A stretch of DNA of 64,000 nt from an uncultured Aquimarina sp. Its GTDB lineage: Bacteria > Bacteroidota > Bacteroidia > Flavobacteriales > Flavobacteriaceae. Under the pieces are notes generated by a model. The model ran no database searches. It was given only the letters and a program-made list of their open reading frames with translations, and was not told the origin of the DNA. Shown here piece by piece: positions 26,447 through 35,479 of this stretch. Every line of letters starts with the position of its first letter. Positions within the stretch are counted from its first letter, which is position 1. The translations under genes and the position numbers were made by a program. Where the stretch lies: NCBI GenBank assembly GCA_947500505.1, contig CANMSL010000005.1:1-64000 (forward strand), read 5' to 3'.

Positions 26447-26481
26447 TTAAATTACTAAAAAGTAGCGAAAGAAAATATAAA

Positions 26482-26670
26482 CGTTCCAAAGCAGCGCTTT
26501 GAAAACCTTTTTTCACTAGTATAGGATTTGTTTTGTGTTAAAAAATTTTGAAGCCTTGGAAAAATTTTAGCAAAAGAAATCTGGTTTTATTCATTTTAAA
26601 TGGATAAAAATTCCTTGAAAAAAGCGCCTTTTCTTTTGGTTCGTTTTCTTTGGGCGAACAAAGAAAATGA
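26482..26670. repeat. Intergenic repeat element, CAAAGCAGCGCTTTG family, copy 2
   Basis: This second copy of the element at 22401 is shorter by about 30 bases near the right end. It starts with CAAAGC-AGC-GCTTTG and ends with a hairpin formed by GTTTTCTTTG and CAAAGAAAATGAAC around GGCGAA. Confidence 0.8.
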
Positions 26671-26741
26671 ACAGAAGGTTAGATTGAAGATGTAAAGTTT
26701 ATAGAAAGTTGCTTACGAATGAAATTAATATAAGGTACAGA

Positions 26742-27956
26742 ATGAATTTTGACTATTCAGAAAAAATTATAGAACTCCAACAAAAGCTTATCGCTTTTTT
26801 TGAAGAACATGTACTACCTGTAGAAATAGAGGTAAATACCTTTCTCTACAATCCTGATAACCGATGGAAACCATGGCCAGGAATGGAGGACTTAAAGGCA
26901 AAAGCAAAAGCAGCTGGATTATGGAACTTGTTTTTACCCAAAAGTTATGGAGACCTAAGTCCAGGACTAACAAATCTGGAGTATGCACCTTTGGCAGAAA
27001 TTATGGGACGCATATTATGGTCTTCAGAAATATTTAATTGCAGTGCTCCCGATACAGGAAATATGGAAGTATTGGCCAAGTATGGTTCTCCAGAGCAACA
27101 GAAACAATGGTTAGAGCCTTTAATGAACGGAGAAATTCGTTCTGCTTTTTTAATGACCGAACCACAGGTGGCTTCTTCTGATGCTACTAATATTGAGACT
27201 TCTATTGTTAAGGATGGTGATAAATATGTCATCAATGGTACAAAATGGTGGTCATCTGGCGGAATGAATCCGGATTGTAAGATTGCGATTGTGATGGGAA
27301 AAACAGATCCTGACGCTCCAAGACACCAACAACAAAGTATGATATTGGTACCTATGGATACACCTGGATTAAAAATTATAAGACCGTTATCTGTATTTGG
27401 ATTCTACGACTCACCTGAAGGTCATGCGGAGATTGTTTTAGACAATGTACGAGTACCAAAAGAGAATTTGATTTTAGGAGAAGGTAGAGGATTTGAGATT
27501 GCACAAGGAAGATTAGGACCAGGTCGTATTCATCATTGCATGCGTTTGATTGGGATGGCACAGCGATCTTTAGAATTAATGGCAAAACGAGCTGCAGAAC
27601 GTATTGCTTTCGGAAAAACTTTTAAAGATTATAGTAGTATTCGGCAAGAGATTGCACAGTCGCAATGTGAAATCGAGCAAGCTAGATTACTAACACTGTC
27701 TGCAGCTGATAAAATGGACAAATTAGGTAATAAAGCATCCAAAGACTTAATCGCAATGATAAAGATCATAGCTCCGAATATGGCATTAAAAGTTATCGAT
27801 AGAGCTATGCAGATACACGGCGGAAAAGGAGTAGGTCCTGACACCCCATTGGCACACTTCTTTGTTGCTGCAAGAATGTTGCGTTTAGCTGATGGACCAG
27901 ATGAAGTGCATATGTACCAGTTAGGAAAAAGTGTGATTAAAAAATACTCGGAATAA
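26742..27956 (+). CDS. Acyl-CoA dehydrogenase, ACAD10/11 (LvaC) type
   Basis: The protein has 404 residues from the ATG at 26742; an in-frame TTG at 26709 is weaker. FAD-site motif [14 protein letters not shown] (138-151) and [14 protein letters not shown] are present, and the C-terminus has [16 protein letters not shown] and [11 protein letters not shown], signatures of the ACAD10/11 branch. In that branch the domain removes phosphate from 4-phosphoacyl-CoA as part of 4-hydroxy acid catabolism and does not simply oxidise a saturated acyl-CoA. The phosphotransferase gene begins 3 bases after the stop, mirroring the fused kinase domain of ACAD11. Confidence 0.93.
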   Translation: MNFDYSEKIIELQQKLIAFFEEHVLPVEIEVNTFLYNPDNRWKPWPGMEDLKAKAKAAGLWNLFLPKSYGDLSPGLTNLEYAPLAEIMGRILWSSEIFNCSAPDTGNMEVLAKYGSPEQQKQWLEPLMNGEIRSAFLMTEPQVASSDATNIETSIVKDGDKYVINGTKWWSSGGMNPDCKIAIVMGKTDPDAPRHQQQSMILVPMDTPGLKIIRPLSVFGFYDSPEGHAEIVLDNVRVPKENLILGEGRGFEIAQGRLGPGRIHHCMRLIGMAQRSLELMAKRAAERIAFGKTFKDYSSIRQEIAQSQCEIEQARLLTLSAADKMDKLGNKASKDLIAMIKIIAPNMALKVIDRAMQIHGGKGVGPDTPLAHFFVAARMLRLADGPDEVHMYQLGKSVIKKYSE

Positions 27957-27959
27957 AAG

Positions 27960-29012
27960 ATGCAAAACGTACGTAAAGGCGAAGAACTAAACGAAAAAAC
28001 TTTAAAATTATTCCTTCAAAAGGAAGGATTGATGGATAATGAGCAAAATAGCTGGCAGGTAGAACAATATACACATGGATATTCTAATCTTACCTATTTA
28101 TTGCAACTAGAAGATAAAGAATATGTATTGCGTCGTCCACCTTTTGGAGCCATTAAGCGAGGGCACGATATGGGACGAGAGTTTAAGGTACAATCAGGTG
28201 TGTATAAAGCATTTCCGAAAGTGCCAAAAATGTATGCTTTTACAGATGATGAAAGTATTCTAGGCTGTCCTTTCTATATTATGGAAAAAGTAGATGGTAT
28301 TATTCTAAGTGCCCGAGAAGCTAAAAAAAGGAATGTTTCGGCCAATAATTTTAAAACCATTGCAGATTCATGGTTGAATACTTTTGTAGAGCTTCATGAT
28401 ATAGATTATAAAGAAGTAGGGTTAGAAGATTTAGGTAAACCAGAAGGCTATGTGGAGCGACAAGTATCGAATTGGGGAAAACAATACCTTAATGCAGCAA
28501 CAGATGATGTTCCGGCTGCAGAGAAGGTGATGAAATGGATGGAACAACATCAACCCAAAGATTATAGATATAGTTTGGTTCATAACGATTTTAAATATGA
28601 TAATGTAGTTTTTAAAGACGATAGCTGGAAAGAAGTAATAGCAGTGCTGGACTGGGAAATGGCGACATTAGGAGATCCTTTAATGGATTTGGGCACGTCT
28701 TTAGGATATTGGACGATGAGCAGTGATCATGAGTTCGTTCAGCAAGGAATTCCGTCACCAACCATAATGGAGGGAAATCCAAGCCGAAGCGAGATTGTAG
28801 AGCTATATGCGCAAAAAAGCGGAAGAGATGTAGATCATCTTATATTCTATTATGCTTTCGGACTTTTTAAAATAGCAGTAATTGCTCAACAGATTTATTA
28901 TCGATATAATAAAGGGCTAACGACAGATCCTCGTTTCGCACAATTAAACAAAGCAGCAGAATTGCTTTGTAACCTAGCTTGGCAAGCTATTCAGACCAAG
29001 AAAATAGATTAA
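27960..29012 (+). CDS. APH-type phosphotransferase, ACAD10/11 kinase-domain-like (LvaA type)
   Basis: This 350-residue protein has the aminoglycoside-phosphotransferase / choline-kinase fold. A glycine-poor P-loop region lies at YTHGYSNLTYLL, the catalytic loop is HNDFKYDN (208-215) and the metal-binding DWE starts at D231. In human ACAD11 and Pseudomonas LvaA this domain phosphorylates the 4-hydroxyl of an acyl-CoA. Its gene abuts the matching dehydrogenase gene. I see no gene for the small LvaB partner nearby. Antibiotic resistance is unlikely from context. Confidence 0.9.
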   Translation: MQNVRKGEELNEKTLKLFLQKEGLMDNEQNSWQVEQYTHGYSNLTYLLQLEDKEYVLRRPPFGAIKRGHDMGREFKVQSGVYKAFPKVPKMYAFTDDESILGCPFYIMEKVDGIILSAREAKKRNVSANNFKTIADSWLNTFVELHDIDYKEVGLEDLGKPEGYVERQVSNWGKQYLNAATDDVPAAEKVMKWMEQHQPKDYRYSLVHNDFKYDNVVFKDDSWKEVIAVLDWEMATLGDPLMDLGTSLGYWTMSSDHEFVQQGIPSPTIMEGNPSRSEIVELYAQKSGRDVDHLIFYYAFGLFKIAVIAQQIYYRYNKGLTTDPRFAQLNKAAELLCNLAWQAIQTKKID

Positions 29013-29024
29013 ATTTAGGTTATA

Positions 29025-29660
29025 ATGGATTATTTAGAGGCAACATACTATTTTGATTATGAATCGGATGAGATCCAGAATATTATTAAAGAATTTAATA
29101 CGGATACATTAACTCCTAAGGAGAAAGCTATACGGTTATACCTTAAAGTAAGAGATAACTGGTGGTATGATCCATACCATATAAGCCTGACTAAAGATGC
29201 ATACAAGTCTAGCTGGACGGCAAGAAAAAGTAGCGGTCATTGTCTGGACAAATCTATACTCCTGATTGCTTGTTTAAGAGGATTGGGAATTCCTGCAAGA
29301 ATTCATCTTGCCAAGGTAAAAAATCATATTGGTGTGGAGCGGTTAATAGAAAAGTTTGGTACTAACGAATTAACACCGCACGGAATGATTAATGTTTTTC
29401 TTAATGGAAAATGGTTAAAAGCATCACCTGCATTTAATAAAACTTTATGTGAAAAGTGTAATGTGGCCCTTTTAGAGTTTAATGGAGAAAAGGATTCCAT
29501 GTTTCAGGAGTATGATAATGATGGAGGAATTTTTATGGAATATATAGAAGATTATGGACATTTTGAGGATCTTCCATTTGATTTTATAATGAATAATATC
29601 AAAGAGCATTACGCCGAAATTTTTCAACAATATAAAGGACTCACAGAAATTCGATTATAA
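29025..29660 (+). CDS. Transglutaminase-like domain protein
   Basis: This 211-residue cytoplasmic protein has the transglutaminase/protease-like core: SGHCLDKSILLIACLRGLGIP with Cys73, and TPHGMINVFLNGKW with His119. The third position of the triad, usually Asp in a VDPTFN-like motif, is Ser134 in KASPAFN. It might be a modified hydrolase or an inactive form. It lies inside the acyl-CoA cluster, 12 bases after the phosphotransferase gene, but its link to that pathway is unclear. Confidence 0.85.
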   Translation: MDYLEATYYFDYESDEIQNIIKEFNTDTLTPKEKAIRLYLKVRDNWWYDPYHISLTKDAYKSSWTARKSSGHCLDKSILLIACLRGLGIPARIHLAKVKNHIGVERLIEKFGTNELTPHGMINVFLNGKWLKASPAFNKTLCEKCNVALLEFNGEKDSMFQEYDNDGGIFMEYIEDYGHFEDLPFDFIMNNIKEHYAEIFQQYKGLTEIRL

Positions 29661-29671
29661 AATTAATCTCT

Positions 29672-30058
29672 ATGACAAATACATTTACAGCAATCACACA
29701 AAAGCAGTTTCATGATTTTATGGAATTTGAAGTCGATGGACCTTTTCAGATGATCAATCTTTTAAAGTTTAAGGATAAAGTAGAAGAAACCGGAACCACT
29801 GGAGCAGAGGCTTATGCACAATATATGAATGCGATCCTACCTTTTTTCCAAGATACAAGTGCCAAAGTGATATATCAAGGCAAGCCCTTGTTTGGTTTAA
29901 TCGGTCCGGAAAATACTATGGAATGGGATAAGATACTGATTGTAGAATACGAGAGTAAGCAAGAATTTTTAGGAATGATCACCAAAGAAGGATATCCTGC
30001 TGATATGCGGAGTCGTGCCTTATCAGATTCCCGATTGATTTTGTGTACTTCAAAATAA
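29672..30058 (+). CDS. DUF1330-like small protein
   Basis: This 128-residue protein appears to belong to the dimeric alpha/beta-barrel (ferredoxin-like) superfamily near DUF1330. It has QMINLLKFKD, EAYAQYMNAILPFF and a strand with WDKILIVEYESKQEFLGMI. Members are often small enzymes or binding proteins in catabolic clusters. It starts 11 bases after the transglutaminase-like gene. No precise role can be given. Confidence 0.75.
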   Translation: MTNTFTAITQKQFHDFMEFEVDGPFQMINLLKFKDKVEETGTTGAEAYAQYMNAILPFFQDTSAKVIYQGKPLFGLIGPENTMEWDKILIVEYESKQEFLGMITKEGYPADMRSRALSDSRLILCTSK

Positions 30059-30086
30059 ATATAGAATAACCAACTTAAATAAATAT

Positions 30087-30842
30087 ATGCAAGTAAAAGA
30101 TAAAATAGTCATAGTGACTGGAGCAGGTTCTGGAATAGGAGCTGCAACTGCTAAACATTTTGCAAAACATCAAGCTACTGTAGTAGTTTCAGATATCAAA
30201 GAGGAAAAAGCTAAAGAAATTGCTGAAGAAATCAATAACGAAGGCGGAAAAGCAAAAGTGATTACAGCTAATGTTGCTAAGTTTGAAGAAGTAGAACAAT
30301 TGATCAATACTACCGTAGATCAGTTTGGACAACTAGATGTTATCGTAAACAATGCAGGGATTGGTCCGAGAAATATGGCAAAAACAGGAGAATACACTTT
30401 AGAAGACTGGGACAGTGTTATTGCTGTAAATCAAACAGGAGTATTCTATTGTATGAAACTTGCTTTACAACAAATGATGAAACAAGGTCATGGGAATATT
30501 GTAAACCTTGCTTCATTAGCTGGTTTAAAGGCATCGCTAAACAATCTTTCCTATAGTGCCAGTAAGTTTGCGGTTGTCGGAATGACTAAATCTGCAGCTT
30601 TGGAATATGCTACTAGAAATATCCGTATTAACGCAGTGTGTCCCGGATATACAGAATCTGCTTTATTAAGCAAATTGTTATCAGTACGACCGGATATGGA
30701 TCAGATGCTAAAAAGTGTGATTCCGATGAAACGATATGGACTCGCCGAAGAAATAGCTGAAGCCGTAGTATGGCTGGCTTCTGATAGTACCAAATTCATT
30801 ACCGGACAAACAATTACATTAGACGGCGGAACCTCTTTGTAA
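30087..30842 (+). CDS. Short-chain dehydrogenase/reductase
   Basis: This 251-residue SDR has TGAGSGIGAATAKHF (about 11-25), NNAGIGP, the active-site Ser in NLASLAG and YSASK. The C-terminal FITGQTITLDGG is typical of FabG-like members. It probably acts as a hydroxyacyl-CoA dehydrogenase or reductase in this cluster. It is the second of three SDR genes here and is only distantly similar to the one at 25670. Confidence 0.93.
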   Translation: MQVKDKIVIVTGAGSGIGAATAKHFAKHQATVVVSDIKEEKAKEIAEEINNEGGKAKVITANVAKFEEVEQLINTTVDQFGQLDVIVNNAGIGPRNMAKTGEYTLEDWDSVIAVNQTGVFYCMKLALQQMMKQGHGNIVNLASLAGLKASLNNLSYSASKFAVVGMTKSAALEYATRNIRINAVCPGYTESALLSKLLSVRPDMDQMLKSVIPMKRYGLAEEIAEAVVWLASDSTKFITGQTITLDGGTSL

Positions 30843-30880
30843 AACTATTAATTAATCATTTAATCAAGCCATAACCAAGA

Positions 30881-31645
30881 ATGCAAACCATTAGAATCGA
30901 AAGAAAACATAATTACGCCATTGTTAAGTTACATAGAGGCAAAGTAAATGCGATTAACCATCAAATGACCAGAGAGATAAGACAAGCTTTTACAGATTTA
31001 GAAACAGATGATACGGTAAAAGGAGTCATTATTACTGGAACTCCACATTTCTTTTCGGCAGGGTTGGATGTCATCGAGTTGTATGGTTACGATAAGGCAA
31101 AGATGAATGAGTTTTTCAATGATTTTGGTGGAATGTATATTCAGTTGGCCAAGTTTACAAAACCGCTTATCTGTGCGATTACAGGATATGCTCCAGCAGG
31201 AGGTTGCGTAATTGCGATTACTGCTGATCACAGAATTATGGCTGAAGGAGACAAATATACAATTGGATTAAATGAAGTTGCAGTGAATATTCAGATTTCT
31301 AATAACCTGATTAGAGGATACTCATATTGGTTAGGAGAAGGAAGAGCAAACGAATGTATCTTGGGAGGAAAATTATTGAATGTAGATGAAGCTTTGACCT
31401 CCGGATTAGTGAATGAAGTTTGTGATTTAGAAGAAGTCTTGCCAAAAGCTGAAGCCAAAATGAAACAATATTTGCAGGCTGATGAAGACATCTTCAAGAA
31501 TACTAAATATAAACTCCGAAAAGATTGGTTGGAGCATATGGAAGATGATCCTAAAGTGGATCTCGAGCAGGCAATTTCACTTTGGTGGAAACCAGAAATA
31601 AGAGCAAAAATGAAAGCTTTTGTAGAGAGTCTTCAGAAAAAATAA
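30881..31645 (+). CDS. Enoyl-CoA hydratase/isomerase family protein
   Basis: This 254-residue crotonase-fold protein has the oxyanion-hole segments HFFSAGLDV and GYAPAGGCVIAI. Where classical hydratases have a Glu in AGGGxE, this protein has AGGC, so hydration through the usual two Glu residues is uncertain and an isomerase or other crotonase reaction is possible. It lies between the SDR and MDR genes in the acyl-CoA cluster. Confidence 0.92.
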   Translation: MQTIRIERKHNYAIVKLHRGKVNAINHQMTREIRQAFTDLETDDTVKGVIITGTPHFFSAGLDVIELYGYDKAKMNEFFNDFGGMYIQLAKFTKPLICAITGYAPAGGCVIAITADHRIMAEGDKYTIGLNEVAVNIQISNNLIRGYSYWLGEGRANECILGGKLLNVDEALTSGLVNEVCDLEEVLPKAEAKMKQYLQADEDIFKNTKYKLRKDWLEHMEDDPKVDLEQAISLWWKPEIRAKMKAFVESLQKK

Positions 31646-31687
31646 TAAAAACTTAGAATTTATAGTAAAACATAATAATACACAAAA

Positions 31688-32692
31688 ATGAATAAACAAA
31701 TCATCTTAAAAAACCGCCCTGAAGGATTACCAGATAACAATACTTGGGAACTGCAAGACAAACCAATTCCAGAACCTGCAGAAGGAGAAGTACTGGTACA
31801 GCATCATTATATATCATTAGATCCAGCTATGAGAGGTTGGATGCGTGAAGGTAAATCATACATAGAACCTGTAGAATTAGATGATGTTATGCGTGCCGGT
31901 TCTATTGGCAAGGTAATAAAATCAAATAACCACCCTAAATTTAAAGAAGGAGATTATGTAACAGGTTGGGGCGGCGTACAACAATATACTGTTACCAATG
32001 GTGATAATTGGTATGCTGTAGATCCAAGTTTAGCACCTTTGCCAATGTATATCGGTACTTTAGGAATGCCGGGAATGACAGCATATTTCGGAATTTTAGA
32101 AGTGGGTAAGATTAAAGAAGGAGATACGGTCTTAGTTTCCGGAGCTGCAGGAGCTGTTGGTAGTGTGGTTGGACAAATCGCAAAAATCAAAGGCTGTCGA
32201 GTGATCGGAATTGCAGGTGGAAAAGATAAATGTGATTATGTGGTAAATGAATTGGGCTTTGATGCTGCAATTGATTATAAATCAGAAGATATTTTTGAGG
32301 CGATCAAACGAGAATGTCCAAAAGGTATAGATGTATATTTTGATAATGTAGGTGGAGAAATTTTGGATGCTGCACTATCAAGATTACGCATGCACGCGCG
32401 AATTGTAATTTGCGGAGCTATTTCGCAATATAACAATATGGAAGATATGAGAGGGCCTAAGAATTATCTGTCATTATTAATAAATCGAGCAACAATGCAA
32501 GGAATGGTAGTGATGGATTATGCAAAAGATTATGGTAAAGCAGCCAGAGAAATGGGTGGTTGGTTAGCACAAGGAAAGCTAAAAAGTAAGGAAGATATTT
32601 ATGAAGGTATTGAAAATTTCCACGAAACGTTCTTGCGTTTATTTTCCGGAGATAAAATGGGAAAACTAATATTAAAAGTTATTGAAGAGTAA
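31688..32692 (+). CDS. NADP-dependent oxidoreductase, MDR family (PTGR/YncB-like)
   Basis: This 334-residue zinc-independent medium-chain oxidoreductase has the N-terminal LDPAMRGWM, the nucleotide-binding VSGAAGAVGSVVGQIAK and YFDNVGGEILDAAL, signatures of the prostaglandin reductase / leukotriene B4 dehydrogenase group. Members reduce the double bond of alpha,beta-unsaturated ketones or aldehydes. In this cluster it may reduce or detoxify enoyl intermediates. Confidence 0.94.
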   Translation: MNKQIILKNRPEGLPDNNTWELQDKPIPEPAEGEVLVQHHYISLDPAMRGWMREGKSYIEPVELDDVMRAGSIGKVIKSNNHPKFKEGDYVTGWGGVQQYTVTNGDNWYAVDPSLAPLPMYIGTLGMPGMTAYFGILEVGKIKEGDTVLVSGAAGAVGSVVGQIAKIKGCRVIGIAGGKDKCDYVVNELGFDAAIDYKSEDIFEAIKRECPKGIDVYFDNVGGEILDAALSRLRMHARIVICGAISQYNNMEDMRGPKNYLSLLINRATMQGMVVMDYAKDYGKAAREMGGWLAQGKLKSKEDIYEGIENFHETFLRLFSGDKMGKLILKVIEE

Positions 32693-32762
32693 GAACTATA
32701 TCTTAAGAGGTATTTTTAATAACTTATACTCTTGTGCATTTAAGAAGAATACTATAAAAAAG

Positions 32763-32901
32763 CGTCAGTTCGAGTGTTTTGTCGTAATGAAATGAAGACA
32801 AAATAGCCTGCCCGCCTCTGGAGGGTATCGAGAATAGCTTTTTTAGCCTATAATCCTATTCTCGATACACTTCTCCTAAGGTCGAAGCACTCGAATTGAC
32901 G
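32763..32901. repeat. Intergenic inverted-repeat element, CGTCA-TCGAGTG family (best copy)
   Basis: The element begins CGTCAGTTCGAGTG and ends CACTCGAATTGACG, a near-perfect inverted pair. Internal arms GTATCGAGAATAGC and TATTCTCGATAC also pair, so the whole 139 bases can fold into one long hairpin. It lies between the two MDR genes. Confidence 0.85.
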
Positions 32902-32971
32902 GATTTTATCTAAAAAAATATCTAAACGCAAATGGGTTAACTCAAACACTCAAAATACTCACAAACTACAT

Positions 32972-33949
32972 ATGAAAGCAATAGTCTGTAAAGAATATGG
33001 ATTACCAACAAATCTGATACTGGAAGATCTTAAAAGCCCAGAGCCAAAAGAAAACGAAGTTTTAATCACGGTAAAAGCTTGCGGAGTTAATTTTCCGGAC
33101 ACCTTGATTATTCAGGGGTTGTATCAGTTTAAACCAGAACTACCATTTACTCCGGGAAGTGATGTGGCAGGAGTGGTAAAAGCAGTTGGATCACAAGTAA
33201 AACATCTTAAGGTAGGTGATGCCATTTTTGGATTTGTAATGCAAGGTGGATATGCAGAAGAAGTTGCTGTACCGGCTAATGTATGTTTCAAAAAACCTCC
33301 AAAAATGGACTTCCCGATTGCTGCATCTTTTATGATCGCTTATGGAACATCATATCACGCATTAAAAGATAGAGCAAAGCTAAAAGAAGGAGAAACGTTG
33401 TTGGTCTTAGGAGCATCAGGTGGTGTTGGTCTTGCTGCAGTAGAATTAGGAAAATTGATGGGAGCAAAAGTAATTGCCGGGGCTTCGTCTGATGAAAAAC
33501 TCAAGCTATGTAAAGAATATGGAGCCGATGAAGTGATTAATTATACCGGAGAAGATTTACGATCCAGAATTAAGGAATTAACCAACGGAAAAGGAGTAGA
33601 TGTTGTTTATGACCCGGTAGGAGGTGATTATTCAGAATTTGCTTTACGCGGCACTGCCTGGGAAGGCAGATACCTGGTGATAGGTTTTGCTACAGGAACT
33701 ATCCCAAAGATTCCCTTGAACCTAACACTGTTAAAAGGTTGCTCAATCGTAGGAGTGTTTTGGGGTAATTTTGCAATGAAGACTCCTAAAAAAAATATGG
33801 AAAATACCTTTCAATTAATGCAATGGTTAGGGGAAGGAAAATTAAAACCACATATCCATAAGATATATCCGTTAGAAGAAGCTCCTAAAGCTCTGGAAGA
33901 GATGATGGATCGAAAGGTGAGAGGCAAAGTTTTAATTGAGTGTTCATAA
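32972..33949 (+). CDS. NADPH:quinone oxidoreductase family protein
   Basis: This 325-residue MDR protein of the zeta-crystallin/QOR group has GVNFPDTLIIQGLYQ, PFTPGSDVAGVV, the nucleotide-binding LGASGGVGLAAVELGK and DVVYDPVGGDY. No structural zinc cysteines are present. Members transfer a hydride from NADPH to quinones or to enoyl substrates. It belongs to the acyl-CoA cluster, but is set apart from the previous gene by a repeat element. Confidence 0.94.
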   Translation: MKAIVCKEYGLPTNLILEDLKSPEPKENEVLITVKACGVNFPDTLIIQGLYQFKPELPFTPGSDVAGVVKAVGSQVKHLKVGDAIFGFVMQGGYAEEVAVPANVCFKKPPKMDFPIAASFMIAYGTSYHALKDRAKLKEGETLLVLGASGGVGLAAVELGKLMGAKVIAGASSDEKLKLCKEYGADEVINYTGEDLRSRIKELTNGKGVDVVYDPVGGDYSEFALRGTAWEGRYLVIGFATGTIPKIPLNLTLLKGCSIVGVFWGNFAMKTPKKNMENTFQLMQWLGEGKLKPHIHKIYPLEEAPKALEEMMDRKVRGKVLIECS

Positions 33950-33979
33950 TCAGATTGATAACAGCATAGATATAGAGCT

Positions 33980-34062
33980 ATCACACTGAGCTTATCAAAG
34001 TGTTGTCGAAACCTATTTGAAAATTGTGTTTTGTTATACTTCGACGGGCTCAGTTTGACACC
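33980..34062. repeat. Inverted intergenic repeat with CACTGAGC / GCTCAG arms
   Basis: TCACACTGAGCTTATC on the left and ACTTCGACGGGCTCAGTTTG on the right are inverted versions of the CACTGAGCCTGTCGAAGT word seen at 21243. They can form a hairpin in the 139-base gap before the next SDR gene. Confidence 0.55.
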
Positions 34063-34088
34063 GAAATATTTTATAAATAACTAAAAAA

Positions 34089-34826
34089 ATGAGATTAAAA
34101 GATAAAGTAGCTATTATTACAGGTGGTGCCAGAGGAATAGGAAAAGCAGTTTCAGTATTGTTTGCGCAAGAAGGTGCTAAAGTGATCATCTGGGATTTAT
34201 TAATTGAAGGCGAAAGCGTTGCTAAAGAGATTGTGGCAAAAGGGCAAGTAGCAGAATTCACAAATATTTCTGTGACTGATAAATCGGCAATAGAGGCTGA
34301 GGCCGAAAGAATCCATAATAAATATGGTAAAATAGATATCTTGATCAATAATGCTGGTATTACTAAGGATCGTACACTTCATAAAATGAGTGAAGCGGAG
34401 TGGGATGCAGTGATAGATGTTAACCTAAAAGGCGTTTTTCTGTGTACACAAGTGGTTTCTCAATATATGAAAGAAGCTGGATATGGTCGTATCGTTTCTG
34501 CGGCATCGAATGTAGGATTACGTGGTAATTTTGGACAAACGAATTATGCAGCAACAAAAGCAGGAGTCATTGCCATGTCTAAAACCTGGACGATGGAACT
34601 GGGTAAATATGGAATTACAGCAAATGCATTAGCGCCAGGTTTTACGCTTACCGAAATGACCGAACAAATTCCGAAAGAACATTTGGATGGAATAAAATCT
34701 CAAATTCCACTTAAAAAGGCCGCTACACCACTAGATATTGCCTATGGATACCTGTACCTGGCATCAGACGAAGCTTCTTATGTGTCGGGTATATGCCTTA
34801 CGATTGATGGTGGAATCTCGAGATAG
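34089..34826 (+). CDS. FabG-like short-chain dehydrogenase/reductase
   Basis: This 245-residue SDR is close to 3-oxoacyl-[ACP] reductase, with TGGARGIGKAVSVLF (10-24), NNAGITKDRTLHKM, the Ser in SAASNVG, and YAATK. C-terminal YVSGICLTIDGG is present. The NNAGITKD segment is typical of true FabG proteins and of acetoacetyl-CoA reductases. Given the neighbouring MaoC gene, a 3-hydroxyacyl-CoA dehydrogenase role is likely. Confidence 0.93.
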   Translation: MRLKDKVAIITGGARGIGKAVSVLFAQEGAKVIIWDLLIEGESVAKEIVAKGQVAEFTNISVTDKSAIEAEAERIHNKYGKIDILINNAGITKDRTLHKMSEAEWDAVIDVNLKGVFLCTQVVSQYMKEAGYGRIVSAASNVGLRGNFGQTNYAATKAGVIAMSKTWTMELGKYGITANALAPGFTLTEMTEQIPKEHLDGIKSQIPLKKAATPLDIAYGYLYLASDEASYVSGICLTIDGGISR

Positions 34827-34873
34827 TTTGGGGATTTTTGAGGTAAAAAAAATATTTTAAGAATTAAAGAAGC

Positions 34874-34933
34874 CGTCAAATCGAGTGATTCTATAATTAG
34901 CAATAGCGGTTTATAAAATCACTCGATGTGACG
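34874..34933. repeat. Short hairpin copy of the CGTCA-TCGAGTG family
   Basis: Only the two ends are present. CGTCAAATCGAGTGATT and AATCACTCGATGTGACG flank a 26-base centre, forming a 60-base hairpin just upstream of the MaoC gene. It looks like a minimal or deleted form of the longer elements. Confidence 0.75.
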
Positions 34934-34951
34934 TAAAGAGATAATATATCA

Positions 34952-35440
34952 ATGAGTCAAAAAAATATTACCATGAATAAATTAATTTGTAAAAACTTCA
35001 CGGAGTTTAAAACTCATGAAGGTAAATCATTACCAATAGGGCAGTGGCTTAATGTTACTCAAGAAATGATCAATGCGTTCGCAGAAGCTACACAGGATTT
35101 TCAATGGGTACATGTAGATATGGAACGTATCAAAAAAGAATCTCCTTTCAAAAAGCCAATCGCACACGGATTTCTATCAGTCTCTTTACTATCTAAAATG
35201 TTGATGGATCTGATTCAGATAGAAAGTCTTGCAATGGGAGTCAACTACGGCCTCAACAAAGTTCGTTTTCCACATCCGGTTTTGGTGGATAGTAGATTAA
35301 GATTACATAGCAGTATCCAAGAAATCGAACCCTATGCTGAAAACGGGCTAAAAATCACCTGGGATTGCTCTGTTGAAATAGAAGGTGTTGATAAACCTGC
35401 TTGTGTTGCAGAATTTGTGTCATTGATGTTTGAAAGGTAG
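34952..35440 (+). CDS. MaoC-family (R)-specific enoyl-CoA hydratase
   Basis: This 162-residue hot-dog-fold protein has the hydratase 2 motif: ATQDFQWVHVDMER followed by KPIAHGFLSVSLL, with the catalytic Asp and His in DFQWVH. It hydrates trans-2-enoyl-CoA to (R)-3-hydroxyacyl-CoA. The start could be the ATG at 34952 or the one seven codons later. It is the last gene of the acyl-CoA cluster and convergent with the next gene. Confidence 0.92.
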   Translation: MSQKNITMNKLICKNFTEFKTHEGKSLPIGQWLNVTQEMINAFAEATQDFQWVHVDMERIKKESPFKKPIAHGFLSVSLLSKMLMDLIQIESLAMGVNYGLNKVRFPHPVLVDSRLRLHSSIQEIEPYAENGLKITWDCSVEIEGVDKPACVAEFVSLMFER

Positions 35441-35479
35441 TATAGTTTAATGCCGGGAGTGAGTGTTTAAAATCAGGTT

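Noticed and set aside
27960..29012. Aminoglycoside resistance kinase
   Set aside because: The fold is shared, but the adjacent ACAD10/11-type gene and the acyl-CoA cluster point to an acyl-CoA kinase.
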